Positions 26,381 through 36,600 of a DNA stretch of 64,000 nucleotides are shown here, piece by piece. The DNA is from Lachnospiraceae bacterium M18-1 (lineage in GTDB: Bacteria; Bacillota; Clostridia; Lachnospirales; Lachnospiraceae): contig KE159605.1 of NCBI GenBank assembly GCA_000403295.2, positions 1,820,193 through 1,884,192 of the forward strand, written 5' to 3'. The notes beneath the pieces were generated by a model. That model searched no databases. It was not told the DNA's origin and saw only the letters and a program-made list of their open reading frames with translations. The first letter of the stretch is position 1; each line of letters starts with the position of its first letter. Position numbers and translations under genes: made by a program.

Positions 26381-27250
26381 CTATGCTACAATTATCTGAT
26401 ATGATTTTATGAAAACCTCATTTTCCGGGAGCGGAACAATTCCCGGCTTCTTTGAGATGTCCTCTGCAAAGCCAAAATTGTCGCATCTTCCTTTCCATGG
26501 TTCCAGACAGACAAAGGGCGCATCCTTGACCGACCAGATTCCAAAATTCGGAAATCCTTCACACCGCATGCCCGCATAAGGTGTTCCGTCCTTTCTGCAC
26601 AGCCACACCTCTTCAATCTGTCCTCCGTCAAAAATCAGCGCATCTTTCAGGAACATCTCCTCTGTAACCGGGCACATTCCATCTGACAGCTCCAGAGTAT
26701 AGGTCTGATCCGGAACTGCGGTTCCCGTCTTCGGATCCACCAGGATATACGTCAGCGCTTCTTTTCCCGGGAATTTTAAAAGATAATCTTCCTTCTTTTC
26801 TCCCTCTTTGCCAAACCGGAAAGCCGGATGCCCGCCGATGGTAAAAAACATGGGCTTTCCGGAGCAGTTCTTCACCTGCCATTCCACTGTTAATTCCTTT
26901 CCTCTGAGAGAGTAATTGATGTACAATTCAAAATCATATGGATAAACCTTTTTCGTCTCCTCCGAAGATACCAGCAGAAACGATGCCGCGTCATCCGAAG
27001 AGGAAACACAGGTAAATACACTGTCTCTTGCAAATCCATGCTGTACTGTGGTAAATGTACTTCCTTCAATCAGTACCTGGTTCCCATACGTTTTCCCCAC
27101 ATTCGGAAAAAGGATCGGAGAATGCCGCTTCCAATAGACAGGACTGCCTTCCCATAAAATGTCTGTATTCTTCTCTCTGTCATAGATTTTGGTAACCTCT
27201 GCGCCAAGTTCCGCAATCTCTACACAAAGCACATCATTTTCCAGTTTCAT
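26381..27250 (-). CDS. Aldose 1-epimerase family protein (LacX-like)
   Basis: About 289 residues. The ATG at 27250 (MKLENDVLCVEIAELGAEVTKIYD) has GGAGG eight bases upstream. Galactose-mutarotase-fold traits: LWEGSPVYWKRHSPILFPNVG near the start, TVQHGFARDSVFT, FTIGGHPAFRFG (conserved His) and CLEPWKGRCDN near the end. It interconverts alpha and beta anomers of sugars or phosphosugars in the cytoplasm. No sugar operon surrounds it. Confidence 0.87.
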   Translation of the reverse strand: MKLENDVLCVEIAELGAEVTKIYDREKNTDILWEGSPVYWKRHSPILFPNVGKTYGNQVLIEGSTFTTVQHGFARDSVFTCVSSSDDAASFLLVSSEETKKVYPYDFELYINYSLRGKELTVEWQVKNCSGKPMFFTIGGHPAFRFGKEGEKKEDYLLKFPGKEALTYILVDPKTGTAVPDQTYTLELSDGMCPVTEEMFLKDALIFDGGQIEEVWLCRKDGTPYAGMRCEGFPNFGIWSVKDAPFVCLEPWKGRCDNFGFAEDISKKPGIVPLPENEVFIKSYQIIVA

Positions 27251-27334
27251 CGTATTCTCCTCCCTTTTCACAATTTGATATGTTTTAAAATCTGTATTCG
27301 ATTTATAAAATCAGCGTGTATTGATCATCTTTTA

Positions 27335-28408
27335 TTATTTATTCGAATCCGACTGTTCGACCTGTATGCTCTTGTCAACCAGATACTCTGCTACTTTTCT
27401 CTGCAGGATTGCCTTTCTGAGCAGATCTTCGCCCAGACGCTCTTTAAAAGCATCTACATCTTCTGCGCCTGCGTCTTCTGCATACTCTTTGATCAGCTTT
27501 TCATATTCTGCTTCCGATGGTTCCAGTTTCTTTTCTTTAGCGATCAGGCTGCAGGCAAGGTTGGCTTTTACGATCGTCTCCGCAGATTCCTGGGCTTCCT
27601 TTTCGTACTCTTCCACCGACTTGTTCATATATTTGCTCAGAAACTCCTCAAATTCAAGACCATATCCATCCGCCAGTTTTTTATAAGTATCCTCCGTTGT
27701 CTGATATTCCGCTTTTACCTGATCTTCTGGAAGCTTTTTCACCTCTGTCTCATCCATAAGAGCACTCAATACTGCATTTTGGAGCGCACCGGTCATCTTC
27801 ATCTCACTGTCTTCTTCCAGCTGCTGCCTGATTTCCTTTTTGTATTCCTCTACAGTCTTGGATTCCTCACTGTTCTCCTGCACCCACTCATCCGTCAGTT
27901 CCGGCGATATCATCTCGTAGATTCCATTCAAAGTTATATTGAAATTGGCCGGCTTATCTGCCACTTCTTCATTCGGATAGGCTTCCGGAAACTTGACGGT
28001 GATGTCAAAATTATCTCCCGGCTTATGCCCCACGATCTGCTCTTCAAAGCCCTTGTAGTCACCTTCTGCTCCCAGGAACTGTCCGGATCCCAGGATCAGA
28101 TGGGCGCCTGACGCGCTGCCTCCGCTGAATTCCTGTCCATTGATGGTCCCCGTATAATCAATATCCACAGTGTCTCCATTCTCTGCAGCTCTGTCCTTAA
28201 TCTCTTCACGCTCCTGAGACAATGACAGATAATTATTGATCGTATTCTCAACGGATGTATCCGTCACCTCTGTCTTTTCCACCTTGGGAATCTCCAGCTT
28301 TTTGTACTTCTTTATCGTAATGTACTCATCTGATAATTCTGAACTGCAGCCTGCAAGAGAGACAGCCAGAATACTGCTTATTATCACCGCGATCCATTTT
28401 TTTTTCAT
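27335..28408 (-). CDS. Trigger factor-like, FKBP-type peptidyl-prolyl isomerase lipoprotein
   Basis: 357 residues. The N-terminus is a lipoprotein signal (KKKWIAVIISSILAVSLAGC, lipobox LAGC, Cys 21). The body shows the trigger-factor order without the ribosome-binding domain: FKBP core (DTVDIDYTGTINGQEFSGGSA, FEEQIVGHKPGD, VKFPEAYPNEEVA) followed by a helical chaperone domain (QAEYQTTEDTYKKLADGYG-like arms to the end). So it is an extracytoplasmic, membrane-anchored folding factor, not cytosolic Tig. It may assist folding of secreted proteins. It is 123 bp downstream of the cardiolipin synthase gene. Confidence 0.83.
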   Translation of the reverse strand: MKKKWIAVIISSILAVSLAGCSSELSDEYITIKKYKKLEIPKVEKTEVTDTSVENTINNYLSLSQEREEIKDRAAENGDTVDIDYTGTINGQEFSGGSASGAHLILGSGQFLGAEGDYKGFEEQIVGHKPGDNFDITVKFPEAYPNEEVADKPANFNITLNGIYEMISPELTDEWVQENSEESKTVEEYKKEIRQQLEEDSEMKMTGALQNAVLSALMDETEVKKLPEDQVKAEYQTTEDTYKKLADGYGLEFEEFLSKYMNKSVEEYEKEAQESAETIVKANLACSLIAKEKKLEPSEAEYEKLIKEYAEDAGAEDVDAFKERLGEDLLRKAILQRKVAEYLVDKSIQVEQSDSNK

Positions 28409-28531
28409 CTTTTCACCTCATATTTCTTCAAAAAAACATTTTCGACAAACCAGAAAACTCCGCTGATTCCTGTTCAAGTATATCATATTACCGTCATGAA
28501 AAAAAGTCATTTTTAGATTTAATTCCAATAT

Positions 28532-30007
28532 CTAAAGCAAAGGAGAAAGCAGACGGCTGAACTGTTCTTTCACACGGATGATAAATCCTCTCTGGTCATA
28601 GACCTTCCTGGTAACATGGGTGCATTTCGTCATATCCGTCTCAAAGATCCGTTCCAAACGCTGCACGGTACGCTCACTGTAGATGACCGCATTGACTTCA
28701 AAATTCAGTTCAAAGCTGCGGATATCCATGTTTGCCGTCCCCACGCAGGCCACCATGCCGTCCACGCTCAGTGTCTTTGCATGGAGAAAGCCGTTATTGT
28801 AAACATAGCATTTTGCGCCTGCCTGGACCAGTTCGCCCAGATAAGAGTAGGTCGCCCAATAGACAAATGGATGATCCGGCTTGCAGGGCACCATAATCCG
28901 CACATCCACCCCGGAACGGCTGGCGATCATCAGCGCATCCAGAATGGAATCATCCGGGATCAGATATGGAGTCTGAATATAGACATGCTTTTTCGCACTG
29001 TGTATCAGCCTCAGATAATTATCATGAATCGTTTTTGTTTTGGAGTCAGGACCGCTGGAAATGATCTGCACCGGATCATGCCCCTTCCTGACATATGTGG
29101 GAATCTCAAACAGATTATCCTGCAGAAACAGATTTTCCTTCGAAGCATAATTCCAGTCCAGCACAAACCGGACAGCAAGTGAAGTCACTGCCGCCCCTTC
29201 GATACACAGATGGGTATCCCGCCAATAACCGAATTTCTTATTTTTTCCCAGATATTCTCTGCCCACGTTGAAGCCGCCCACAAACCCGATCCTGCCGTCA
29301 ATGACGACAATCTTCCTGTGATTCCGGTAATTCATCCGAAGCTGGAACTGTCCCAGAAGCGCCGGAAAAAATTCCGCTACCTGGATTCCTTCTTGTTCCA
29401 GACGATGCCAGTCCCGGTTATGCATCGAGCGGCAGCCCATACTGTCAAACAGTATCCGCACCTCCACACCCTGCTTTGCTTTTTGGATCAGCAGCGGCTC
29501 GATCTTCTGCCACACTTCGTCTTTCCGAATGATGTAATATTGAAGATGTATATAACATTTTGCGTTCTTCATCTCGTCAATCAAAGCCCGGAACTTCTCT
29601 TTTCCGTCCGCATAGATACGCACGTCATTATTATCTGTCAGCACTGCCTGACCTGCCTCCAGATTATACAAGATCAGGTCCTCGAATCGCCGCAGCTCCG
29701 GGTTCGCCAAACACAGCCGCTTCCGGTAGATCCGCTCTTCCTGCCGGCGTACCGCATATTTCAATTCCCCCTCGATCTCTTTCGCCTTGAACATCCGGCT
29801 CTTGTGAAAATCCTGCCCGATCATGAGATACATGACAAATCCGAGAATGGGGATAAAATATAAGATCAAAAGCCATGTCCATACCGTCTGTGGAGACCTT
29901 CGCTGAAAAAATATGATCACCAGAGACAGCAAGATATTGATGATCACCAGATGGTCCATGATAAAATGGTACGCGGCCGCAGTCCCGTTCCAAATCGTTT
30001 CCGCCAT
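28532..30007 (-). CDS. cls: Cardiolipin synthase (phospholipase D family)
   Basis: 491 residues. Two N-terminal membrane helices (IINILLSLVIIFFQ and WTWLLILYFIPILGFVMYLMIG). Two HKD phospholipase-D motifs: HRKIVVIDGRIGFVGGFN (His about 230) and HAKTLSVDGMVACVGTANMD (His about 409). The GxxN that follows each is conserved. It condenses phosphatidylglycerol to cardiolipin at the membrane. GGAGGAATTTTT before the ATG supports the start. Single gene with the folding lipoprotein downstream. Confidence 0.93.
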   Translation of the reverse strand: MAETIWNGTAAAYHFIMDHLVIINILLSLVIIFFQRRSPQTVWTWLLILYFIPILGFVMYLMIGQDFHKSRMFKAKEIEGELKYAVRRQEERIYRKRLCLANPELRRFEDLILYNLEAGQAVLTDNNDVRIYADGKEKFRALIDEMKNAKCYIHLQYYIIRKDEVWQKIEPLLIQKAKQGVEVRILFDSMGCRSMHNRDWHRLEQEGIQVAEFFPALLGQFQLRMNYRNHRKIVVIDGRIGFVGGFNVGREYLGKNKKFGYWRDTHLCIEGAAVTSLAVRFVLDWNYASKENLFLQDNLFEIPTYVRKGHDPVQIISSGPDSKTKTIHDNYLRLIHSAKKHVYIQTPYLIPDDSILDALMIASRSGVDVRIMVPCKPDHPFVYWATYSYLGELVQAGAKCYVYNNGFLHAKTLSVDGMVACVGTANMDIRSFELNFEVNAVIYSERTVQRLERIFETDMTKCTHVTRKVYDQRGFIIRVKEQFSRLLSPLL

Positions 30008-30084
30008 AAAAATTCCTCCATGAATAATAACTCAAGAATACTTCTTAATGTATTGTTTGTCAAGATTCTGTTCGTATTCACACC

Positions 30085-30168
30085 CACATGCGGAAAATGT
30101 GTGTTACAGTTCACAAGGTGTCGTGCACCCTGCTGCACGGCGTCCGGTTAGAGTGTGACCAGCAGTAA
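30085..30168. repeat. Dispersed hairpin repeat
   Basis: GTGTTACAGTTCACAAGG, then GTCGTGCACC CTGCTGCACGGC and GAGTGTGACC. This is another copy of the GTTAC(W)GTTCAC module plus the GTGCA hairpin. It lies upstream of the small membrane protein at 30242. Confidence 0.65.
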
Positions 30169-30241
30169 AATGTCTGCTTGCACTTCACCGAAAACAATGG
30201 TACAATAGAATACGGAAAAAGAGTAAACAGGAGGATTTGCC

Positions 30242-30706
30242 GTGAGTACAGTAACAATCGTAATGCTGGTGATCTTAGCGATTTTAATTGCAGCATTTAT
30301 TGCACTTTATTTTTTCGGAAAGAAGATGGAAAAAAAGCAGGCTGCGCAGAAGGAACAGATGGATGCCATTGCGCAGACGGTTACTATGATGGTGATCGAT
30401 AAGAAAAAAATGAAGCTAAAAGATGCCGGTTTCCCGGCCGTAGTTGTGGAGAATACCCCCAAGTACCTCCGGCGGTCCAAGGTTCCGGTTGTAAAAGCCA
30501 AGATTGGCCCGCAGATCATGTCCCTGATGTGTGACGCGCAGGTCTATCCGTTGATCCCGGTAGGCGGCAAGCCGATCAAAGCAGTATTAAGCGGAATCTA
30601 CATAACCAGTGTAAAGGGAATCCGAGGTTCTCTGGAAAAGCCGGAACCCAAGAAGAAATTCCTGGATCGCTTTAAAAAAGAAAAGAAGAACGATAAAAAG
30701 AAATGA
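30242..30706 (+). CDS. Small membrane-anchored protein, conserved hypothetical
   Basis: 154 residues starting at GTG, with AGGAGG eight bases upstream. One N-terminal membrane helix (VTIVMLVILAILIAAFIALYF) precedes a Lys-rich cytoplasmic part (KKMEKKQAAQKEQMDAIAQ) and a compact domain (PKYLRRSKVPVVKAKIGPQIMSLMCD...) with a very basic C-terminal tail (KKKFLDRFKKEKKNDKKK). Basic tails often contact nucleic acid or membrane. No known family assigned. A terminator follows. Confidence 0.72.
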   Translation: MSTVTIVMLVILAILIAAFIALYFFGKKMEKKQAAQKEQMDAIAQTVTMMVIDKKKMKLKDAGFPAVVVENTPKYLRRSKVPVVKAKIGPQIMSLMCDAQVYPLIPVGGKPIKAVLSGIYITSVKGIRGSLEKPEPKKKFLDRFKKEKKNDKKK

Positions 30707-30723
30707 TCCCGAAGGTCAAAAGC

Positions 30724-30756
30724 AGCACACAATCGCGAAATGTGTGCTGTTTTTTA
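30724..30756 (+). terminator. Terminator after the small membrane protein
   Basis: AGCACACA ATCGCGAAA TGTGTGCT followed by GTTTTTT, 20 bp after the stop. Confidence 0.88.
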
Positions 30757-30789
30757 CCCAGAGACCATGTATCTGTAAGCAGTTATATT

Positions 30790-31257
30790 TTATGACAGAT
30801 CCAATGAAAAATCACCTGCCGACCTGGATACGATATTCATCTTGATCGTACAATCTGCCATCGGTTCATGGTTGACATCCAGCTCGTAATCCAAAGAGAC
30901 ATCGATATTCTTCTCTGTTACCTTCACTTCCATATTTTTCGTACTGACACCCACAAGCATCTGGCCATACGGGGTCTGATAATAAGTAAGATTCTTCCTG
31001 TTTTTTTCAAAAACCATATGTGAATTGGAGAGCCCCCGTTTAATGATCTCCAGGCTGTTATCCCCAGATATTTTAATCTGATTCTTTGTCACTCCGGGAG
31101 TCCCTTCCATCAGTTCATCATAGATCACGTAGTGCTTCCCATTCCGGCAATAGTAGCTTGCCGGAGTTACCACTTCAATCGGTTCATTCTCCTCCGTCAG
31201 ATCGGACATTGCGTCCTGATGCAGACCTGAGATACTGACCAGCACATCTTTTGTCAT
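30790..31257 (-). CDS. DUF1934 (YwiB-like) calycin protein
   Basis: 155 residues. The ATG at 31257 (MTKDVLVSISGLHQ) has GGAGG upstream, so an earlier in-frame codon is not used. The chain is beta-rich: PIEVVTPASYYCRNGKHYVIYDE, NQIKISGDNSLEIIKRG and YQTPYGQMLVGV, typical of DUF1934 proteins related to calycins. Function unknown; in related Firmicutes it commonly sits next to cell-wall genes. It follows murI in the same direction with a 114-bp gap. Confidence 0.8.
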   Translation of the reverse strand: MTKDVLVSISGLHQDAMSDLTEENEPIEVVTPASYYCRNGKHYVIYDELMEGTPGVTKNQIKISGDNSLEIIKRGLSNSHMVFEKNRKNLTYYQTPYGQMLVGVSTKNMEVKVTEKNIDVSLDYELDVNHEPMADCTIKMNIVSRSAGDFSLDLS

Positions 31258-31371
31258 ACTCCATCCTCCATATATTACAGCCGCCTGCAAAAATAGTTCT
31301 GTGTCTGCTTCTCCATATAAGCAGATTTCAAACACAGGCATTTCCCCGTATCTTTTACTCAGCGTCAAATA

Positions 31372-32199
31372 CTAATAGCTTTCTATATTTACTACATTTG
31401 TCTCCGGTACGTCAAAGGGCATCACCGTATTGGCAAACTGCCGAAACTTATCAGCCGTATCACTGACATAGAACTCATACCGGCTCCCTGCCGGATCGGA
31501 GCCTTTGTTGGCCATATCCTGATCTTCCAGAAGCGTCTTCAGATCGATCGCCGTCTCATAAGCCGGATTGACGATCTGAATCTCCTTCCCCATATACTCA
31601 CGGATTCTGGAACGCAGCAACGGATAATGGGTACATCCCAAGATCATGGCGTCAATATCTGTGGCACGCAGGGATTCCAGATAATATTCTATGATCTCCC
31701 GGGTCACCTCATGTTCCTTGAAGCCTTCTTCCACCAGAGGAACAAACAGCGGACAGGCCTTTTCAATGACCCGGATCTGCGGATCGATCCCCTGAATGAC
31801 CTTTGTATACACCCCGCTGCGCACCGTGGCATCCGTACCTACGACACCAATCTTCCGGTTCCGGGTCGCCTTCACCGCAGCCCTGGCGCCGGGCGCTACC
31901 ACTCCAAGGATCGGGACGTCAAATTCCTCCCGCACAATATCAAGGGCAAGGGCGCTGGCAGTATTGCAGGCAATGACGATTGCCTTGACCTGCTTTGTCT
32001 TCAGGAAACGGATGATCTGTTCCGAAAAACGAATCACTGTTTTTTGGGACTTGCTGCCGTAAGGAACCCGGGCAGTATCCCCAAAATATACAATATTTTC
32101 ATCCGGAAGCTGCCGGATGATCTCACGCACCACGGTCAGACCGCCTACTCCTGAATCAAATACACCGACCGGTGCTCCTTTTTTACTCTCCATACTCAT
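31372..32199 (-). CDS. murI: Glutamate racemase
   Basis: 275 residues. DSGVGGLTVVREI (N-terminal phosphate and substrate loop) and the two catalytic cysteines, VIACNTASALAL (about 82) and LGCTHYPLLRS (about 191), are present. It makes D-glutamate for peptidoglycan. GDTARVPYGSKS is also typical. It follows pfkA on the same strand, but a strong hairpin lies between, so regulation may be separate. Start ATG at 32199. Confidence 0.95.
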   Translation of the reverse strand: MSMESKKGAPVGVFDSGVGGLTVVREIIRQLPDENIVYFGDTARVPYGSKSQKTVIRFSEQIIRFLKTKQVKAIVIACNTASALALDIVREEFDVPILGVVAPGARAAVKATRNRKIGVVGTDATVRSGVYTKVIQGIDPQIRVIEKACPLFVPLVEEGFKEHEVTREIIEYYLESLRATDIDAMILGCTHYPLLRSRIREYMGKEIQIVNPAYETAIDLKTLLEDQDMANKGSDPAGSRYEFYVSDTADKFRQFANTVMPFDVPETNVVNIESY

Positions 32200-32229
32200 T
32201 TATCCCCTGGGTCTTACTTTTTTGCAACA

Positions 32230-32270
32230 ATTCAGAACAGCAGACAGTTCTGCAGTCTGCTGTTCTGAAT
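32230..32270. promoter_or_regulatory. Perfect 16-bp hairpin between pfkA and murI
   Basis: ATTCAGAACAGCAGAC (32230-32245) is exactly complementary to 32255-32270, with a 9-base loop. No T tract follows on either side, so it is not a standard terminator. It may be an mRNA-processing, stabilising or repressor site. Confidence 0.7.
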
Positions 32271-32340
32271 CATGAAAACTCAATTTATAACTGTTCAAAA
32301 CTGCATGATGCAGAACCGTCTGCTGTAAGCCGCATTTATA

Positions 32341-33354
32341 TTACAGCGCCAGCACCTTGGAAATCTCATACTGATGATTGGAGATCTTCTTCTTCATGCT
32401 CAATGCCTCGTTGATATCATAATCAACGAACTCGCCTTCCTTGTAACCTACCACGCGGTTGTACTTGCCTGCCAGGAGCAGCTCAACTGCCATCGCTCCC
32501 ATGGTAGATGCATAAACCCTGTCCTTGCAGGTCGGGCTTCCGCCGCGCTGCATGTGTCCCAGGATCGTCGCCCTGGTCTCGATTCCGGTCGCCTCTTCAA
32601 TCCTCTTCGCCAGATTGATCGTATCGCCCACGCCTTCTGCATTGATGATGATGTAATTCTTCTTGCCGCGTCTCTTATTCGCCATAATATCCTGGATCAG
32701 AGCCGCTTCGTCAAAGTTCTCCTTTTCCTCCGGAAGCAGAATCCTCTCTGCACCGTTGGCAATTCCGCACCAGAGAGCCAGGTAGCCCGCGTCGCGCCCC
32801 ATAACCTCGATGATGCTGCAGCGCTCATGAGATGTAGAAGTGTCGCGGACCTTGTCAATAGCTTCCATCGCCGTATTCACAGCCGTGTCAAACCCGATGG
32901 TATACTCCGTACAGGCAATATCCAGATCGATGGTTCCCGGAAGACCAATGGTCTTTACTCCGTAATTAGCAAGCTTCTGTGCACCTGCAAAAGAACCGTC
33001 TCCACCGATGACTACCAGTGCGTCAATACCATATTTTTTACAAATCGCCGCTGCTTTCTGCTGTCCTTCCGTTGTACGCATGGATTTACAGCGCGCAGTC
33101 TGGAGAAGTGTTCCGCCCCGCTGGATGGTATCTGACACATCACGAGCAGACAGATCGATAATCTCTTCCTTCAGAAGACCATGATATCCCTTACGGATTC
33201 CTCGTACCTTCAAGCCGTGTGATAAAGCCGTCCTTACCACTGCACGGATCGCGGCGTTCATTCCGGGAGCGTCGCCTCCGCTTGTCAGCACACCGACTGT
33301 ACGGATACTGTCTTCCATTTCATCCAATACCTGTTTGTTTTCCATTTCTCCCAT
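32341..33354 (-). CDS. pfkA: ATP-dependent 6-phosphofructokinase
   Basis: 337 residues. The ATG at 33354 is chosen because AGGAGG lies eight bases upstream; an earlier ATG would place coding sequence over a hairpin. Family motifs: TSGGDAPGMNAAIRAVV (glycine-rich N-terminus), GGDGS (the Gly form that marks ATP use, not PPi) and PGTIDLDIA. The catalytic TIDxD is kept, but the usual Asn of TIDND is Leu here. It catalyses the committed step of glycolysis. Its leader carries a strong palindromic hairpin at 33377-33404. Confidence 0.93.
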   Translation of the reverse strand: MGEMENKQVLDEMEDSIRTVGVLTSGGDAPGMNAAIRAVVRTALSHGLKVRGIRKGYHGLLKEEIIDLSARDVSDTIQRGGTLLQTARCKSMRTTEGQQKAAAICKKYGIDALVVIGGDGSFAGAQKLANYGVKTIGLPGTIDLDIACTEYTIGFDTAVNTAMEAIDKVRDTSTSHERCSIIEVMGRDAGYLALWCGIANGAERILLPEEKENFDEAALIQDIMANKRRGKKNYIIINAEGVGDTINLAKRIEEATGIETRATILGHMQRGGSPTCKDRVYASTMGAMAVELLLAGKYNRVVGYKEGEFVDYDINEALSMKKKISNHQYEISKVLAL

Positions 33355-33376
33355 GCTTCCTTCCTCCTCAGGTATA

Positions 33377-33404
33377 TTGAGCGCCAGATAAATCTGCCGC
33401 TCAA
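33377..33404 (-). promoter_or_regulatory. Palindromic hairpin in the pfkA leader
   Basis: TTGAGCG and CGCTCAA, with CAGAT and ATCTG, form an almost perfect 28-bp palindrome starting 23 bp upstream of the pfkA start codon. A further GCGCCAG/CTGGCGC pair lies around it. It could act as an RNA-level regulatory element or protein-binding site. The 309-bp space to dnaE holds no gene. Confidence 0.65.
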
Positions 33405-33663
33405 TATAATATGTTGCGCACAGCCGCATAAGGAAATCTGCCGTCTTGCAGCTGGCGCGATATTCGCGGCAAATGAATTTTACCGTGAATATAATTGATA
33501 GTAGGTAACCTGCAAAAACTCTGCCGCCGGCAGAATTTCCGCAGCATCAGAATTTACCAGGCACATCTGTTCCCGGCTGCCTTCGCGCCTGAAACAAGGA
33601 ACCAGGATTCAGGAATTGCACCGCCTGATTTTGTACATTCTTCAATGATTTATTTTATACTAT

Positions 33664-36600
33664 TTATATGCGGTTTTCAATAGTCTTTTCGACTACTTTT
33701 ATCCGCTTTTCCCCAAACTGATTCATCAATCTGCTTAATACCTGGGGAGTGATCAGGATATTCCGGTTTCTGGGCAGCCTCTTGACCGCCCGCTCAGCCT
33801 GGCAGTAGATCACGACCTCGTCCTCCCCCTCAGAATCCTTCAGATGTCCGAACAATGACTGTTCATTTTCCAGATAGTCCGCCTTGTCCGGAAACTGGAT
33901 CCACAGCTCCCGCTTTTTCTGTTCAAATGGGATCACCTTCTCGCAGATCAGCTTGCTTGGCCTCTCATCTTCCTCGGACACCCTTCCTCTGATAAATACT
34001 TTCTGGTCCACCTCCAAAAACTCCCGGTTCTTCTCATAGTCCCGCGGAAACACCACCACTTCCACGGTTCCCAGCAGATCCTCAACAGTCACAAATGCCA
34101 TCATCTGATTCGTTCTCGTATATTTCACCGTCTTGTCTGTGATCAGTCCGCCTATGACCTCCCTGGCCCCGTCATGAACCTTGGAGCGTCCTGTTTCCTC
34201 ATCCGGCTGAAAGTCCGGAGTAACGGCAGAGATATTTTTCCTCCATGCCGCTTCATAGTCATCCAGGGGATGTCCGCTGATGTAGATGCCCAGCACTTCT
34301 TTTTCAAATGCCAGCTGGTTCTCTCTCGTGTACTCCCCTACATCCGGCAGCCGGATCTCAAACTGACTTTTCTCTTCCTCTTCCACCAGTTCAAAGAGCG
34401 ACATCTGCCCTGTCATCGCATACTTTTTTTCCTGGTTCACATGATCCAGGATCTGCAGGTAAATGCTCATGAACTGCTTCCTTGTACCTCCCAGGCAGTC
34501 CAGTGCGCCGGCCTTGATCAGGTTTTCGATCACCTTTTTATTCAGCACTTCCCTGATAGACATGCGGGTAATAAAGTCTTCCAGATTCTTAAAGTCCCCG
34601 TATTCCTTTCGGTCGGCTACAATGACCTGGATCACCTGCTTTCCGATACTTTTGATCGCCGCAAGCCCATAACGGATCTGTCCGGAATCTACAGAAAAAT
34701 CCGAATATCCCCGGTTAATGTCCGGCGGCAGGATCTGGATGTCCATCCCCCGGCAGGCATATACGTATTCCGCCACCTTGGAAGGATTTTCAATGACGGA
34801 GGTCATCAGCGCTGCCATAAATTCCACCGGATAGTAATATTTTAAATATGCAGTCTGATAGGACACCACCCCATAAGCGGCGGCATGGGATTTGTTGAAC
34901 GCATATTTAGCAAAATCGATCATCTCGTCATAAATCTTATTTGCAACCTTTTCATCAATCCCGTTCTTTACACAGCCCGGCACATTGGTCTCCTCATCTC
35001 CATAGACGAACGTCTGCCGTTCCCTGCGCATGACCTCCCCTTTTTTCTTGGACATGGCACGCCGCAGCAGGTCGCTGCGCCCCATGGTATAGCCGGCCAG
35101 ATCCCGGACGATCTGCATGACCTGCTCCTGGTAGACGATACAGCCGTAGGTGGGCGCCAGGATGGGCTCTAACCGCGGGCAGTCATATACAATAGACCCT
35201 GCCCCGTTTTTTCCCTTGATATACTGCGGGATAAAATCCATCGGCCCCGGACGGTACAGGGCGATCCCCGCTATAATATCCTCCAGGCTGTGGGGCTTTA
35301 ACTCCTTCATGAAGCTTTTCATCCCCGGACTTTCAATCTGGAAGATCCCGTCTGTCTTTCCGGTGCCGATATAATCCAGTACCGCCTGGTCATTGTAATC
35401 AATGCTGTTCAGATCCAGCTCCGGAGCCTTCTGCTTCACCATATTCACCGCATTCTGGATCACGGTCAGGGTCCTCAGTCCCAGGAAATCCATTTTCAGA
35501 AGTCCCAGTTCTTCCAGTGTGGTCATCGTGAACTGAGTCGTAATGGAACCGTCCTGGGCCCGGGATAACGGTACATATTCATCCGCGGACTCCTGACTGA
35601 TGACCACTCCTGCGGCATGCATGGAGCTGTGTCTGGGCAGTCCTTCCAGACGTTTGGACATGTCGATGACATTTTTCACCTGCTCATCTGTCTCATAGGC
35701 CTTTTTCAGCTCCGGGTTCATCTCCAGCGCTTTTGCGATGGTGATGTTCGGTTCTTTGGGAATCATCTTCGCGATGGAATCTACAAACGCATAGGGCAGG
35801 TCCATGACCCGGCCCACATCCCGGATCACGCCCCGGGCCGCCAGCGTTCCGAAGGTCACGATCTGTACGACCCGGTCCTTTCCGTATTTGCGGACCACAT
35901 AATCGATAACCTCCTGCCTGCGCTCAAAGCAGAAATCCACGTCGATATCGGGCATGGATACACGTTCCGGATTGAGAAACCGCTCAAACAGCAGCTGATA
36001 CCGCAGAGGATCGATATCCGTGATCCCCAGACAGTAGGACACGATGCTCCCGGCCGCAGATCCCCTTCCCGGCCCGACAGCGATCCCGTGATCCCTGGCA
36101 TATTTGATAAAATCCCACACGATCAGAAAGTAGTCCACATATCCCATGTTCCGGATCGTATCCAGCTCATATTTTAGCCGTTCCCGGTTCTCATCGGCGC
36201 CCTCACCGTAGCGCTGTTCCAGCCCTTCCCAGCACAGCTTGTTCAGGTATTCCCAGGAGGTCATGCCGTCCGGCACATCATACCTGGGAAGCTTGGTCAC
36301 CCCGAACTCAATCTCCACATGGCAGCGGTCGGCAATCTTCTGTGTATTTTCCACAGCCTGCCGTGCATAAGGAAACAGAGCGGCCATCTCTTCCTGGGAT
36401 TTTACATAATACTGCCCGCCTTCATAACGCATCCTGTTCTCATCCGCCAGCTTTTTTCCCGTCTGAATGCAGAGCAGGATGTCATGAGGCTTCTCATCCT
36501 CTGCATAGGTATAATGCACATCATTGGTCGCCGCCAGTTCGATCCCCAGTTCCTCCGACATCTGCAGCAGACGCTGATTCACAAGCCTCTGTTCCGGAAT

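Noticed and set aside
33420-33520. A further MITE-like palindrome between pfkA and dnaE
   Set aside because: Shares only short words (AAATGAATTTTACCG) with the other elements. Treated as leader hairpins instead.
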